Origin: Rhinopithecus roxellana
Taxonomy: Eukaryota; Chordata; Mammalia; Primates; Cercopithecidae
Direction of reading: 5' to 3'
Length of the DNA: 64,000 nt
NCBI RefSeq assembly: GCF_007565055.1
Contig: NC_044553.1
Coordinates: forward strand, 104,011,858 to 104,075,857
Shown here piece after piece: positions 9,104-20,796 of this stretch (the stretch's first letter is position 1; every line of letters begins with the position of its first letter). A model generated the notes under the pieces. That model saw only the letters and a program-made list of their open reading frames with translations, searched no databases and was not told the origin of the DNA. The position numbers and the translations under genes are program-made.

Positions 9104-9898
9104 TACCAATCAACGAGTGGATTAAAAAACTGTGGTATAGGCCAAGCGTGGTGGCTCATGTCTGTAATCCCAGCACTTTGGGAGGCTGAGGTGGGAGGAT
9201 CACGAGGTCAGAAGATCGAGACCATCCTGACTAACACGGTGAAACCCCGTCTCTACTAAAAATGCAAAAAATTAGCTAGGCATGGTGGCGGGTACCTGTA
9301 GTCCCAGCTACTTGGGAACTGAGGCAGGAGAACTGCATGAACCTGGGAGGCAGAGCTTACAGTGAGCCGAGATCATGCCACTGCACTCCAGCCTGGGCGA
9401 CAGAGGGAGACTCCGTCTCAAAAAGAAAAAAGAAAAAAACAAAAACAACTGTGGTATATATATATGATGGAATACTACTCAGCCATAAAAAGGAATGAAT
9501 TAATGGCATTTGCAGCAACCTGGATGAAATTGGAGACTATTATTCTAAGTGAAGTAACTCAGGAATGGAAAACCAATCATCGAAGGTTCTCACTCATAAG
9601 TGGGAGCTAAGCTATGAAAATGCAAAGGCAAAAGAATGACCAAATGGACTTTGGGGACTCAGGGGGAAAGAGTGGGAAGGGGGTGAGGGATAAAAGACTA
9701 CAAATTGTGTGCAGTGTATACTGCTTGGGTGATGGGTGCACCAAAATCTGACAGATCACCACTAAAGAACTTAATCATGAACCAAACACCACCTTTTCCT
9801 CAATAACCTACAGAAATAAAAAATTTTTCTAAAAAAGGAGAAAATAAAATGGAGATTGGCCATCTCCAAAAAAATTAAAAAAAAAAAAAAAAAAAAAA
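9104..9898 (+). mobile_element. L1 (L1PA/L1PB type) 3' end, split by an Alu
   Basis: 9104-9139 and 9447-9898 together give the L1 ORF2 end and 3' UTR: GATGGAATACTACTCAGCC, GGCATTTGCAGCAACCTGG, GTGGGAGCTAAGCTATG, then AAATAAAAAATTTTTCTAAAAAAGG and a poly(A) near 9878-9898. It is 5' truncated with an inverted 5' segment. Confidence 0.85.
9140..9446 (+). mobile_element. Alu, plus strand, inside L1
   Basis: Full dimer flanked by the 12-bp duplication AACTGTGGTATA (9128-9139 and 9448-9459), which belongs to the L1. Confidence 0.92.
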
Positions 9899-10451
9899 GG
9901 ATCTCAAAACCCCCTGGCTCTCAAGGCAAGTTCTTTCTGGCAATATCTCCCTCTTTTAATGACTTTAGGAAACAAGTAGGGGCCTATTTGATAAGGTGAT
10001 TCAGGGAGGCCATGTGTCAGTGCTTAAGTACATTTCCTTCCTCATCTACCTCTCTACCTTCTGTTCAACTTCCCTCCCTTTAATGAATGAGTCGCGGGAT
10101 GGTGAGAAGAAGCTCCACTTTATCTGAGTTAGTTAGGAGCAGACCTCAGTTCTATTCAGCTAGTCTGGCACTCCTTGGATAATCCATACGTGTCATTTCC
10201 TGGCAGCTTCTGATGTTGTTATTCTACGTGTAAAATGAATCAATGTAAATAGCTCTTCAGGAACCAGAAGAAGTTCACAGATCCCTAAACTCAGGAATAA
10301 TTTCCTCTAAAGGACCTGATGTAGAAGGGGAGTCTGATTAAAGTAGAAACTGTTCTCCCTGAAAATGGTCAGCAGTTGTTCTAAGTCCAAACTGGGAGTA
10401 GGTAGGGTGTTTGAGGAGCAAAGCACCATGCACTTGAGGGGTGTAAGATAT
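9899..10451. other. Unassigned sequence
   Basis: Mixed-composition sequence without recognisable gene, RNA or repeat. Confidence 0.4.
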
Positions 10452-10739
10452 CTTCTTCTTCTTCTTTTTTTTTGAGACCAAGTCTCGCTCTGTCACCCAG
10501 GCTGGTGTGCAGTGACACAATCTTGGCTCACTGGGTTCAGGCGATTCTCCTGCCTCAGCCTCCCAAGTAGCTGGGACCACAGGCATGCGTCACCATGCCC
10601 AGCTAGTTTTTGTATTTTTGATAGAGACAGGGTTTTGCCATGTTGTCCAGGCTGGTCTCGAACTCCTGGCCTCAAGTGATCTGCCCACCTAGACCTCCCA
10701 AAGTGCTGGGATTACAGGCGTGAGCCACTGTGCCCGGCC
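10452..10739 (-). mobile_element. Alu, minus strand, small internal deletion
   Basis: Dimer from TTTTTTTGAGACCAAGTCTCGC to GTGCCCGGCC. The stretch normally reading CTGCAACCTCTGCCTCC is missing after GGCTCACTG. Confidence 0.9.
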
Positions 10740-11110
10740 CCTTTTCTCAGATAAAACCATGTGAGTGTACATACCAGGAAGGATGTAAAGTGATTTAGTC
10801 TTTGACCCGCCTCCTCGTTACACATTCACATAGCTATAGTTCAGAACCTGAACCATGAAAGGAGAGCAAATTCATTTTAAATATATGATATTTAAGACAG
10901 TATCTTTAGTTATTTATAAGCTGAGATATTTAAAATTCCATAAAAAAATGGAAGTTCTTAAAATAACCACAGGTAACCCACATAGTGTACTAATATAAAG
11001 GATTTCTAATACCAGTTCTACAATTGTTTGGGAAACTAAACCAGGAAATATACTATCACACTGGTCTTTAAGAACCACAACAACAAAAAAGCCAGGAAAT
11101 AATTCATCTT

Positions 11111-11402
11111 CATTTTTTTTTTTGATCCTGCTCTGTTATCCAGGCTGTAGTGCAGTGGCATGATCATGGTTCATTGTGGTCTCAATCTCCCAGGCTCCAG
11201 CGATCCTCCCACCTCAGCCTCCTGAGTATGTGGGACTGCAGGTGCGTGCTATTGTACCTGGCTAGTTTTTTAAAAAAATTTTTGTAGAGATAGGGTCTCA
11301 TGATGTTGCCCAGGCTGGTCTTGAATTCCTGGGTTCAAGCAATCCTCCTGCCTCTGCTTCCCAAAGTGCTGAGATTACAGGTATGAGTCACCATGCCCAG
11401 CC
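11111..11402 (-). mobile_element. Alu (AluJ-like), minus strand
   Basis: Diverged dimer: TTTTTTTTTTTGATCCTGCTCTG, 'GTAGTGCAGTGG', ending CACCATGCCCAGCCC. Confidence 0.87.
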
Positions 11403-13490
11403 CATCTTCACTTTTTATGTGATTACCTCACTAAAGAACCTCATGGTAACTTGGGGCTTGAACTGGAATTAATTGTCCTGGGTGGAAATTTTCCTATTTG
11501 AGTCTGGCTGGATTTGAGGATATAATGGGGTTAAGTCAAAAGCAGACAAGAGAAAGCAAGAAAAGTAAATATTCTTTCATGTGCATTTACTAATTTTGAC
11601 AATTATTTCCCACAAACTGAGAGAATGCAAGACCACTTTAGGGACGAAGACAATGATTGATGAACTCTCCTGAGGCAGTGTTCCAGAACTTAGGAGATCA
11701 CAAACATAATGCCTGTAATTGATGCCTTGTGCTCGCCACAAAATTTACAGTGGAGAAAAACAGGGAACTCATAACTTACACTAGTCCAGTGGAGCTTTCT
11801 ACTTGTTTTTATGTTATTACTCTCTGCAGGCTAGCTAATATCCAGTTTAAGTCCCTTCTTTGTCTTCGTTCCTGTTGTTTTTTTCTTGACCTAAGTTTTG
11901 GGATGAGAATCTCTGTCCCAGACATAGAGTGTCTCTGTATTTCTCAAGTGACTGCTATATTCAACATTTCTCTGTGTACCTCTGAAAATGCCACCAAGGG
12001 GGAGAGCGCAGGAAACCTAACAAAGCTGTGGCTCGAGGCTTCTAGTTTCAAATATTCTTGTCATATTTTCACTAGCAGCCTGCCCCATTGGTGCCGCCTT
12101 GGCCTCAGTTCTACCTTTGACAGCTGTTGCTGCTTGCAGAGAGAGAAAGAGATTATGATTTATTTAAAGGAAGCTTAATCATATTGTCCTGCTGAAACTA
12201 CTTAAGTGCTATATACCATACAACAGACAGATTAGCACTTGATGAAAATGAGAGAAATGGAAGATAAGAAAAAGAAACTTTCACCTGGTGGTATGTAAGC
12301 TGCAAGCTTTGTAAGTCTGGTAGTGTATCCAGAGGAGAGAGGCTGAGGCTGACTGAGCAGGAGTCCTACTTCTACCTCTTCGTACACAGATCTAAAAGTA
12401 TTCAATGACTGACTCACTATGTAAAGCACTTTGAATCTCTTGGGGGAAAAATGGATATATGGATATATACAAAATACTATTACTTCATTATAATGTCATA
12501 AATGATCCCACTGGTTTACATTAGACCCACCATGTCCTATATCTTGCTTTCGTCAGTCTTTGGTATTTTAGGGAGATTTCAATTATCTCTTATCCTTAGT
12601 TAATGAAACAATTCTACGGAGGAAGAGAAATCCCTTCCTGCTTTGGGAACATCCTGTCAAGTGTGGGATGTTTCCTGCTCACCACTATCTTCTCTGATGC
12701 CATTAGCACCCACACAGTCATCCAGTCTTTTAGAAAACTATTAAATTGTTGGCCTAGATGGATTTCCCCAGTTAGCTGAGAGTCAAAGCTGTCTAGAAGA
12801 CAGATATGCCACCTGACTCATAGTGTGACTTTTCTCCAAACATTTATATGCATTTGGTCCTTTTATTTTCTCTGTAAGATATCTGTGTTTCCTCCTTATC
12901 CTGTGAGGCAAGAAAGGATAGGTATTCTGAAGGCTGAAAACTAATTTCAGGAAGATTAAACTAACTTATTTTGATGCATTTAAATTTCCGCTCTCAAAAG
13001 GTTTATTAAAAATTCCCCCGAGGGTTCTAGGTCCAGTCCATATAGGGAATAATTTGCTCACTCTGGGAAAGTATATGAATACTGTCAGGATAAAAGAGCT
13101 CCATTTCATGACTAGAAGAGAAAGAGTAAGATGAGTGGGGAGCTCAGAAGCTTGAAAATTTGTGGAGCCTGGACATGGCTGCACTAATTCATACAGCTTT
13201 TGTCTTGCTACAAAGCCACACACAATTGTACGCTATGGTTATTGATTCCGTTTTCTGGTAAAGTACTGTCTGTTAGAAATATACAAAATACCTGGCTATA
13301 TAAAAAGACACCTTATAATGGATGACTGGATGCAGAAAAAATGATAAGAGGGAGGAAGGAAGGGAGGGAGGGACACCTTAGACATCTCCAGTTCATGTTT
13401 TAAGCACCCTATGAAGCTCTGCAGTGGAAAGACTTATACATAAATAAAACTGGATAGACACATAATAGAGACTTTTCCAACTTGTATTAC
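11403..13490. other. Low-repeat stretch, unassigned
   Basis: About 2 kb with almost no recognisable repeat. The longest frame (149 codons, 11729-12178, plus) has no domain, starts at a non-AUG codon, and shows nothing of a known family. No splice-framed exon could be supported. Confidence 0.45.
13353..13370. repeat. GGGA-rich low-complexity run
   Basis: Short purine run of GGAAGGAAGGGAGGGAGGGA type. Confidence 0.8.
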
Positions 13491-13494
13491 TTAA

Positions 13495-13735
13495 TAGTTC
13501 AATAATCATAATTAAGAGCACAAGCTTTGGCATCAGGCTGTCTGGGTTCAGACTCTACTTCTACTATGTACCAACTGTGTGACCTTGGGGAAGTTACATT
13601 TCCTCTCTGAGTCTGTTTTATCATTGGTAAAGTAGAAATAATAATTGGGTTATCATGAGGGTTACTTTAGATAATGTATGTAGACACAAAGCACATGGGA
13701 AAATATTCAATAAATGTTAGCTATTACTACACAAT
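13495..13735 (+). mobile_element. MIR SINE, plus strand
   Basis: Classical MIR order: GGCATCAGGCTGTCTGGGTTC, CCAACTGTGTGACCTTGGGGAAG, CTCTGAGTCTGTTTTATCAT, then GCACATGGGAAAATATTCAATAAATGTTAGC. Nearly full length. Confidence 0.88.
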
Positions 13736-14006
13736 AGGGACTGGATTAGGGAATTTAGAGCTCCCAATCCTTACTATTTCTCCCCACCTCCAAAACAAAG
13801 AGCAAAAAAGAAAAGAAAAGGAAAGAATAAAACAAAAGACAGAGAAAAAAAGAGTTTCTTTTGGCATTATCACAGATTTGGGTGGTTTTTGTGATAATCT
13901 CTGTCAACACTTGGTAAGAGTAGAACACAAACTTTCAGGTTAAGGCAAACTGAACACAAGCATCTAATCTTAATCCCACTTGAAATTCCATTAAAACTAT
14001 AATATA
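13736..14006. other. A-rich unassigned sequence
   Basis: Contains an A/G-rich run (AAAGAAAAGAAAAGGAAAG) near 13805-13855. No gene is supported. Confidence 0.4.
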
Positions 14007-14313
14007 GGCCGGGCGCAGTGGCTCAAGCCTGTAATCCTAGCACTTTGGGAGGCCGAGGCGGGCAGATCACGAAGTCAGGAGATCGAGACCATCCTGGTTA
14101 ACACAGTGAAACCTCATCTCTACTAAAAATACAAAAAAAAGAAATTAGCCGGGCGTGGTGGTGGGCGCCTGTAGTCCCCAGCTACTCCGGAGGCTGAGGC
14201 AGGAGAATGGCGTGAATCTGGGAAGCGGAGCTTGCAAGTAAGCCGAGATCGCGCCACTGCACTCCAGCCAGGGCAACAGAGTGAGACTCCATCTCAAAAA
14301 CAAACAAACAAAC
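14007..14313 (+). mobile_element. AluY, plus strand
   Basis: Full dimer with target duplication AAACTATAATATA (13994-14006 and 14314-14326). Tail is CAAACAAACAAACAAAC. Confidence 0.92.
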
Positions 14314-14326
14314 AAACTATAATATA

Positions 14327-14733
14327 GACCTTCTAAAATGACAAATCCACAATGACTTTGGAGACAATAGCAACAAAATTTTGGAAGCTGGAAAGCAGAT
14401 AAACAAGTGGTAACTGACTTTACAGACCAACAAAATCAAATCTGAAGAGAGGTAAGCTAAAAACCAACCCAATTTTCAAAAGACTCCAGAACTAGAAGTA
14501 AAGGAGTAAGACTTAATGTAAGTGTGTGGCTGAACTAAGGAGAATTGGGGAAAACTGCTGAAGAAGCATTAGATTCCTAGACTCACACACCCTTGCCCCC
14601 TCTGTTACATATTGCTTTTGCTGGGGTAGGAGATAGAAGTCTGAAGATTCATTATTTGAGTTTAGACAGAGAGAACCAGGAAACAGAGGGCAAGGAATCA
14701 TCAACAAAATAACCAATGAACATTTCCCCAAAT
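14327..14733. mobile_element. Ancient repeat-like sequence (family unassigned), part 1
   Basis: Together with 15070-15291 and 15599-15949, this has the wording of an old mammalian repeat that includes 'AAAGACATTTTCAGACATG' and 'CAAGAAAGAGGAAGACAGG'. It is interrupted by two Alus. I cannot name the family. Confidence 0.35.
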
Positions 14734-14752
14734 AAGAAGATATCAGTTTCTA

Positions 14753-15050
14753 GGCCGGGCGCGGTGGCTCAAGCCTGTAATCCCAGCACTTTGGGAGGCC
14801 GAGACGGGTGGATCACAAGGTCAGGAGATCGAGACCATCCTGGCTAACCCGGTGAAACCCCGTCTCTACTAAAAAAATATATAAAAAAAAAACTAGCCGG
14901 GCGAGGTGGCGGGCGCTTGTAGTCCCAGCTACTCGGGAGGCTGAGGCAGGAGAATGGCGTAAACCCGGGAGGCGGAGCTTGCAGTGAGCTGAGATCCGGC
15001 CACTGCACTCCACCCTGGGCGACAGAGCGAGACTCCGTCTCAAAAAAAAA
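14753..15050 (+). mobile_element. Young AluY, Old World monkey type
   Basis: Full length with the GGCGAGGTGGCGGGCG and GATCCGGCCACTGCACTCC blocks. A perfect 19-bp target duplication AAGAAGATATCAGTTTCTA flanks it (14734-14752, 15051-15069), which indicates a recent insertion. Confidence 0.95.
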
Positions 15051-15069
15051 AAGAAGATATCAGTTTCTA

Positions 15070-15291
15070 GAATGAAATAGTTTGTGTGTTCAACTCAATG
15101 AATGAAAACAGACCATACAAAGTCACAGCACTGCAAAATTTTAAAACACTGGAGACAAAAAGCAGACTCCAAAAACCTCCAGAGAGAATAAAGCAGATCA
15201 TATACAAAAGAAAAGGAGCCAGAATGTCTTCAGACTTCAAGAGTAACACTGGTAGCATAAAACACTGCCTTCAAAATTCTGAAATAGTATT
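15070..15291. mobile_element. Ancient repeat-like sequence, part 2
   Basis: Continues 14327-14733. 'CATAAAACACTGCCTTCAAAATTCTGAAA' leads into 15599 once the Alu is removed. Confidence 0.35.
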
Positions 15292-15588
15292 CTTTCTTTT
15301 TTTTTTTTGAGATGGAGTCTCGCTCTGTTGCCCAGGCTGGAGTGCAGTGGCCGGATCTCAGCTCACTGAAAGCTCCGCCTCCTGGGTTTACACCATTCTC
15401 CTGCCTCAGCCTCCCGAGTAGCTGGGACTACAGGCGCCCACCTCACCCGGCTAGTTTTTTGTATTTTTTAGTAGGGATGGGGTTTCACCGTGTTAGCCAG
15501 GATGGTCTCGATCTTCTGACCTCATGATCCGCCCGTCTCGGCCTCCCAAAGTGCTGGGATTACAGGCTTGAGCCACCGCGCCCGGCTA
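15292..15588 (-). mobile_element. AluY, Old World monkey type
   Basis: Minus-strand full dimer with GTGGCCGGATCTCAGCTC and ACCTCACCCGGCTAG. Target duplication AAATAGTATT at 15282-15291 and 15589-15598. Confidence 0.93.
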
Positions 15589-15598
15589 AAATAGTATT

Positions 15599-15949
15599 AT
15601 TTCTAACCTGAGATCTATTTTCAGCTATACCATCATGTGTAAGAATAATATAAAGACATTTTCAGACATGGAAACTCACAAAAATTTTACCTCCCATGTA
15701 CCCTTCTTTGAGAAGCTCCTGGAGAATTTTTCACTAAAGAGACTAATCCAAGAAAGAGGAAGACAGGAAATTGGAGTTCCAATACAGGAGAACGGTAATG
15801 GGAATCCCCCAGAGGATGGTGAAGGGAGATCCCAGGATGATTGCTGTGTATCAGATACAGAGGACAATTAATCCAGATTGAAAAGTGACTCAAGAGATAG
15901 TCACATTGCATACTGTCATCACCAAGATCCCCACTGCCATCACTTTATT
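15599..15949. mobile_element. Ancient repeat-like sequence, part 3
   Basis: Contains 'ATAAAGACATTTTCAGACATGG' and 'TTTACCTCCCATG..CCCTTC' as seen in an old repeat. A 78-codon frame (15635-15871) is read as part of it rather than as a gene. Confidence 0.35.
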
Positions 15950-16241
15950 ATTTTTTTGAGACAGGGTCTCATTCTCTTGCCTAGGCTGGAGTGCAAGTGG
16001 CATAATGAGGGCTCATTGCAACCTAGACCTCCTGGACTCAAGCAATCCTCCTGCCTCAGCCCCCCAAGTAGCTGGGATTAAAGGTGTGCACCACAACATC
16101 TAGCTAATTTTTTGTATTTTTAGTAGAGATGGGAATCTCATCATGTTGCTAGATTGGTCTTGAACTCCTGGCCTCAAACAGTCCGCCTGCCTCGGCCTCC
16201 CAAAGTGCTGGTATTAGAGGTGTGAACCACTGTGCATGGCC
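15950..16241 (-). mobile_element. Alu, minus strand
   Basis: Diverged dimer from TTTTTTTGAGACAGGGTCTCATTC to CACTGTGCATGGCC. Confidence 0.88.
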
Positions 16242-17735
16242 ACCATCCTTTTAACAGGATCATAGAATGCCTTAGTGAGCCTGTACTTGGCTTCTTTTAA
16301 CCACAGTCCAGAGTTTCCTTACTCCCTGACATTCCATGGTGGCTTAATCAGTGAAGATTTGCAGTCTATTGAAAATGTAAGAAAAATTTGCTTTGACCTA
16401 CTCCTGAAAGCTGAGGGAAAGCCATGGTGAGTTTAGAGGCAGAAAAACAGCAACTTGTTCTGTTTGACCATATTTTCTGTGGCATGTTATTGGGTACCTG
16501 GTCCAAACTACAGCTTTGCCAGATGCCCTGACTGTGGTAAACCTTCCGTTTCCTAAGACTTGACCTTGAGCTCTGACTTCCCCAGAAGGAGCTCCCAAAG
16601 AAAAAAGCCAGATCATAAACCAAAGACCTTGCTCAGTTTATCGTCTCAAGGGAGCTTTCATCTGATAGTGACAATCTTGCCCCTTCCTCACACAGCTAGA
16701 GTTGAGCTTGCTCCTCAGTTTTTCAATCCTAAACAATGAAAAGCAAGAAAATTATTCACACAGAAGTCAGGATTATGTTACCTGACTGTGGTGGAGAGTT
16801 GGGGAAGAAGTTAGTAGGGGAAAGGAGACAAGGTTAGAAGAGGTTCAACAGGACATACAGGGAACTTCTTAACCCAACTGGTGGGTATAAAGGTGTTAGT
16901 TTTATTATTTACTCTTTAAACTACACATTTACATTTAAACAGTCTTCATACATGATCTATTTTATGCACACACACACAGAGGCTTTGTATTTATTAGAGA
17001 ACCACATAAATTGCCAATATTCTACCATTTTTGATGTACAAAAATAGCAACCTCATATGTTTAAACCCAGTTATTCAGGCTCAGTAATGTACTTTGTGCC
17101 TTTGAGGCAAATTAAGAGCCTAAGTTTCCCCATGTGCAAAATGGAGTTTCTTAAAAAAAAAAAGAAAGATGATATCCAAGAAGATAAGTAAACATAAGGG
17201 GAAAAAAATTTTTTTAAAGTGGGTTTCTGCATTAAATTATATTTAATGAACTCTCATAATTGAGTAATTCTCATATTATGTATGTAACACCATAATACCT
17301 GTCCTCTAAAAAGTTAAAATGTTAGTCTCTAATGGAGGAAATTCTTTGTGCTTCCCAGAGGGAAGATTTGGCAAATATTACATTAACATAACTATAGTTC
17401 AATATAACAATGAGGATTTATGAAAAGTTTTTAGAAATCCCCAAGCCCTCACATCTCCCTTACTTCTGCTTTTCTTGGCAGAAATGGGACACAGAAAGTG
17501 GAAATGGTGGGAAGCAATAACAGGGATTGATGTGAGTAATTAGAATATAAAATGAGACAAATGTATTCACTATACTTGAATCAAGGAAGAAACATGGATG
17601 GTCTGAGTTTGTTCTTGGTAGAAGAGCTGTTTTAAGCTTCTTCTTTTCAGGCATATAGGTTAAAAAGTGATCTAAACCAAAAAGAAGAATCTTCCATTTT
17701 TTTCACCTTTAGCTATGAGTTAATAGGCAATTATG
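16242..17735. other. Low-repeat stretch, unassigned
   Basis: About 1.5 kb without recognisable Alu, LINE or exon. The 85- and 72-codon frames at 16366-16623 overlap each other and match nothing known to me. Confidence 0.45.
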
Positions 17736-17737
17736 TG

Positions 17738-17975
17738 TCAAAAGTACTTTAAATATTAATGTGTTTATGCACATTACCATTTAATCCTCATAGACACCCT
17801 TATGAATTTGGTACCATTATTACCACCCACTCCTACTTCCCTTTTACTTATGGGGAAACTGAGCCACAGCAAGGTTAAGAAACTAGTTCAAAGTTACAGG
17901 CCAGTAAGTAGCAGAGCTAGGTTTCAAACCTAGGCAATTCTAACCACAAACCCACATTCTTAATCGGTCACTCTT
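17738..17975 (-). mobile_element. MIR SINE, minus strand
   Basis: Reverse MIR text: CATTTAATCCTCATAGACACCC, TTATGGGGAAACTGAGCCACAGC, AAGTTACAGGCCAGTAAGTAGCAGAGC, CAAACCTAGGCAATTCTAACCAC. Confidence 0.87.
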
Positions 17976-18049
17976 CTTGTAGCATATAACTCTCAATTTT
18001 AACTCCTTTCTTTTTAAAACATTCCCTTATTAAATCTGTCCCTTATTCT

Positions 18050-18363
18050 TCTTTTTAGACATGGTCTCACTCTTGCCCAGGCTGAAGTGCAGTGGTGCAA
18101 TCATGGTTCACTGCAGCCTCAATCTCCTGGGCTCAAGCCATCCTCCTGCCTCAGCCTCCCAAGTAACTGGGACCACCGGGGTGCACCACCACACCTGGCT
18201 AAGTTTTGTATTTTTTTTTGTAGAGACGAGAGTAGTGAGACTCTCGTCTCTACAACATAGAGATGTTGCTCATAGGCTGGTGTCAAACTCCTGGGCTCAA
18301 GAGATCTGTCTGCCTCTGCCTCCCAAAATGCTGGGATTACAGGCGTGAGCCACCATACTGGGC
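18050..18363 (-). mobile_element. Alu, minus strand, with hairpin rearrangement
   Basis: Dimer from TTTTTAGACATGGTCTCACTC to CCACCATACTGGGCC. The segment normally TTTTTTGTAGAGACGAGGTCTCAC is replaced at 18219-18254 by a perfect inverted repeat. Confidence 0.88.
18219..18254. repeat. Perfect 15-bp hairpin inside an Alu
   Basis: Arms at 18219-18233 (TGTAGAGACGAGAGT) and 18240-18254 (reverse complement), spacer of 6 bp (AGTGAG). Confidence 0.95.
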
Positions 18364-18958
18364 CCTGTCCTTTACTCTACGGCTAACTGTGACTATGATT
18401 ATTCCAGTAACATCTTTTGCATCCTTCTTACGTGAACTGTGGGAAATCCTTAGGTACTTTTGTTGGAAACCTAACACTATATTTCTCAGCTGGGGTGTAC
18501 ATGAGCAGTACATGGCAATACACTGAATGTACTTGAAGCCATAGGATAAACAAGACATAACTTCCTGGAGTGACCGTTACTTCAGGCTCAGTTTTTTGGG
18601 AGAAACTCCTTGTAAAAAAAAAAAGAAAAAAAAAAAAAAAAGAAAACAAACACAGATATACCATGATGTCTTTGAATGCAAGATCTGCACTAAATTTTAA
18701 GATAAAAGAAATAACACTCCAAAGACATTTTGCACTTCCCTCAGGGCCGTTTGCTCCAGTCTTTGGGGACAGTAGCTCTTTCTCCTCTGCTGGTAAGAGC
18801 ACTCTGCAAATAATGTCAGGAGTGATCACTTGATTGTAAAATATGTCAGCTAAGCCCAGCACTCTACCCAGGTCAGGAACAAAGTTGCAATACCAAACAT
18901 GGCCCTAATCTGACTATTTAAAACTTCCAAAATATTGCACTTGGAAATATGTGAGATG

Positions 18959-18991
<33 letters not shown>

Positions 18992-19099
18992 CGCGCTAGA
19001 CAGCTAGATGAAAATGTAAATTTTAGAACAATATATTTAATTATGCCATATTTGTGCAAAATACATATGTATGTATGTGCTGAAAATAGTCTTAAAAGA
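18364..19099. other. Unassigned sequence with simple repeats
   Basis: Holds an A-rich run at 18613-18650 and a (TA)/(GA) run at 18958-18992. No gene is supported; long frames here are short-lived and antisense to each other. Confidence 0.4.
18958..18992. repeat. TA/GA dinucleotide run
   Basis: TATATATATA followed by about 11 GA units. Confidence 0.9.
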
Positions 19100-19235
19100 T
19101 ACATACTACACTGTTACCAGTGGTCTCTTCTGGGGAACAGGACTAGGGAGATGGCTTTCATTTTCTATCATTTGAAATGATTTGACTCCACCCCAACAAT
19201 AAACATGTATACTATCTTTGTAAAGGAAGAAAAAC
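19100..19235 (+). mobile_element. Probable L1M-type 3' end
   Basis: 'GTTACCAGTGGTCTCTTCTGGGGAACAGG' followed by 'CAATAAACATGTATACTATCTTTGTAA' resembles the 3' UTR of old L1M elements. Confidence 0.5.
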
Positions 19236-19595
19236 AACAACCAAAGAGTGAAAAACACCAACAGCAGAACATACAGTAACCCCAAAGACCAAAAATAAAT
19301 GAGGATCCCTAGAAATCTTCCAAGACAGTAACCCTATGAATGTGTCTAAAGGTTAATCTGAAAGTCATCACAATATATACAGAGCAGGTTCAGCCTGAGT
19401 TTATTAAAGTCAACACAAATATTTATATGGTATCCACATATGATAGGTGCTACCTGAGGTGCAGGGATATTTAGATCTTTCTATCAATAAGATTTAGTTC
19501 TTTCCTTTAAATAATTAATTCCATAGTAGGAAGATAGACATAAATAAATCACTGTAATGTATATTATTCTAATGCAATACAAATAATACACAAAT
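19236..19595. other. Unassigned sequence
   Basis: AT-rich sequence with no feature recognised. Confidence 0.35.
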
Positions 19596-19599
19596 TTAC

Positions 19600-20160
19600 C
19601 AAATGGGTGTACCTTTTCTGCTGCAGGTACTACCTGAAGCACAGGTGGATATAAGAGTAAACAAGACATAGTCCCTGTCCTCAGTGAGTTTAGAGCCCAG
19701 TGGGAGTAAATAAAAGGTGTCGGTAGAATCAACAGGGTAGGAGAAAAGAGAAGCCTATGAACAGCTTTGAAAGCTAAAATGTAACTCCCCAGTTTAGAAC
19801 TTCTTTAATCTTCTAGATTAAAGAATCAGCAAAAGCAAAGGCACAAATGAGTGAAATGGTATGGTATGTTGAGGGAATAACAAGAATTTTAGGACCAGTG
19901 GAGTGTACAGTGCAGGGTGGGAGAGAGGAGAAGCTGAGGAAAGGTGAGAGTCGAGGCTGGGAGGTAGGCAGGACTCTTGCACAAGGCACACAGGATTTTG
20001 GGTTTTGTGATGAGAAGCCTCTGAAGGGTGGTAGTAGCAAGAAAGCGACAGTTTCAGATGTCCATTTCAGAAAGAACATTCTCACTGAGGTTCGGAATGT
20101 ATTGAGGCCAATTATTAGACTTCAGCAACAGTCAGAGATTAAAAGGGTCTAAGACCAAAA
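19600..20160 (-). mobile_element. L2 LINE, antisense
   Basis: 'ACAAGACATAGTCCCTGTCCTCAGTGAG..TTTAGAGCCCAGTGGGAG' is the reverse complement of the L2 3' end (sense: CTGTAAGCTCC..GAGGGCAGGGAC). Sequence further along (GAGGCCAATTATTAGAC..CAGCAACAGTCAGAG) fits upstream L2. No coding capacity. Confidence 0.7.
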
Positions 20161-20239
20161 TAAACCAGAGCAGACTGTCAAAGAGAAATATAATGTGAGC
20201 CACAAATGAGAGCCAAAAGTTTAACTGTAAATTTGGATG

Positions 20240-20795
20240 CTCAGGTCCCTGACATAAAATTGCCATCCTCGTATACTTCTGTTTTTTTTTTTGAGACGGA
20301 GTCTCCCTCTCTCACCCAGGCTGGAGTGCAGTGGCATGGTCTTGGCTCACTGCAACCTCTGCTTTCCGGGTTCAAGCGATTCTCCTACCTCAGCCTCCTC
20401 AGTAGCTGGGATTACAGGCATTTGCCACCATACCCTACTATTTTTGTATTTTTAGTAGAGATGGGGTTTCACCATGTTGGTCAGGCTGGTCTCGGACTCC
20501 TGACCTCAAGTGATGCTCCCGCCTCAGCCTCCCAAAGTGCTGGGATTACAGGTGTGAGCCATTGTGCCTGGCCTTCCCTCCTATATATTTTAAATCATCT
20601 CTAGACTACTTATAATAGTTAATATAATGTGAATGCTATGTAAGTAGTTGTTATACTATATTATTTAGGGAATAATGACAAGAAAAAAAAGTCTGTACAT
20701 GTTTAGTACAGACACAATTTTTTTCAAATATTTTCGATCTGTGGTTGGTTGAATCTACAGATGAGGGGAACCCACAAATATGGAGGGCTGACTAT
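20240..20795 (+). mobile_element. Pogo-type DNA transposon remnant (Tigger/MER44-like) split by an Alu
   Basis: 20240-20280 (GGTCCCTGACATAAAATTGCC) and 20574-20795 (AAATCATCTCTAGACTACTTATAATAG, GTCTGTACATGTTTAGTACAGACAC, CGATCTGTGGTTGGTTGAATC, ending ATGGAGGGCTGACTA) read as one element with its 3' terminal repeat. The name is from memory of the terminal sequence GGAGGGC(C/T)GACT. Confidence 0.65.
20281..20573 (-). mobile_element. Alu (AluS-like), minus strand
   Basis: Full dimer from TTTTTTTTTTTGAGACGGAGTCTCC to TTGTGCCTGGCC, inserted in the DNA transposon. Confidence 0.92.
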
Positions 20796-20796
20796 T

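Noticed and set aside
11729..12178. 149-codon plus-strand frame
   Set aside because: It lacks an ATG start at the stated beginning (TTG) and any recognisable domain, and no splice or promoter context supports it. Long frames of this size arise by chance in a 64-kb window.
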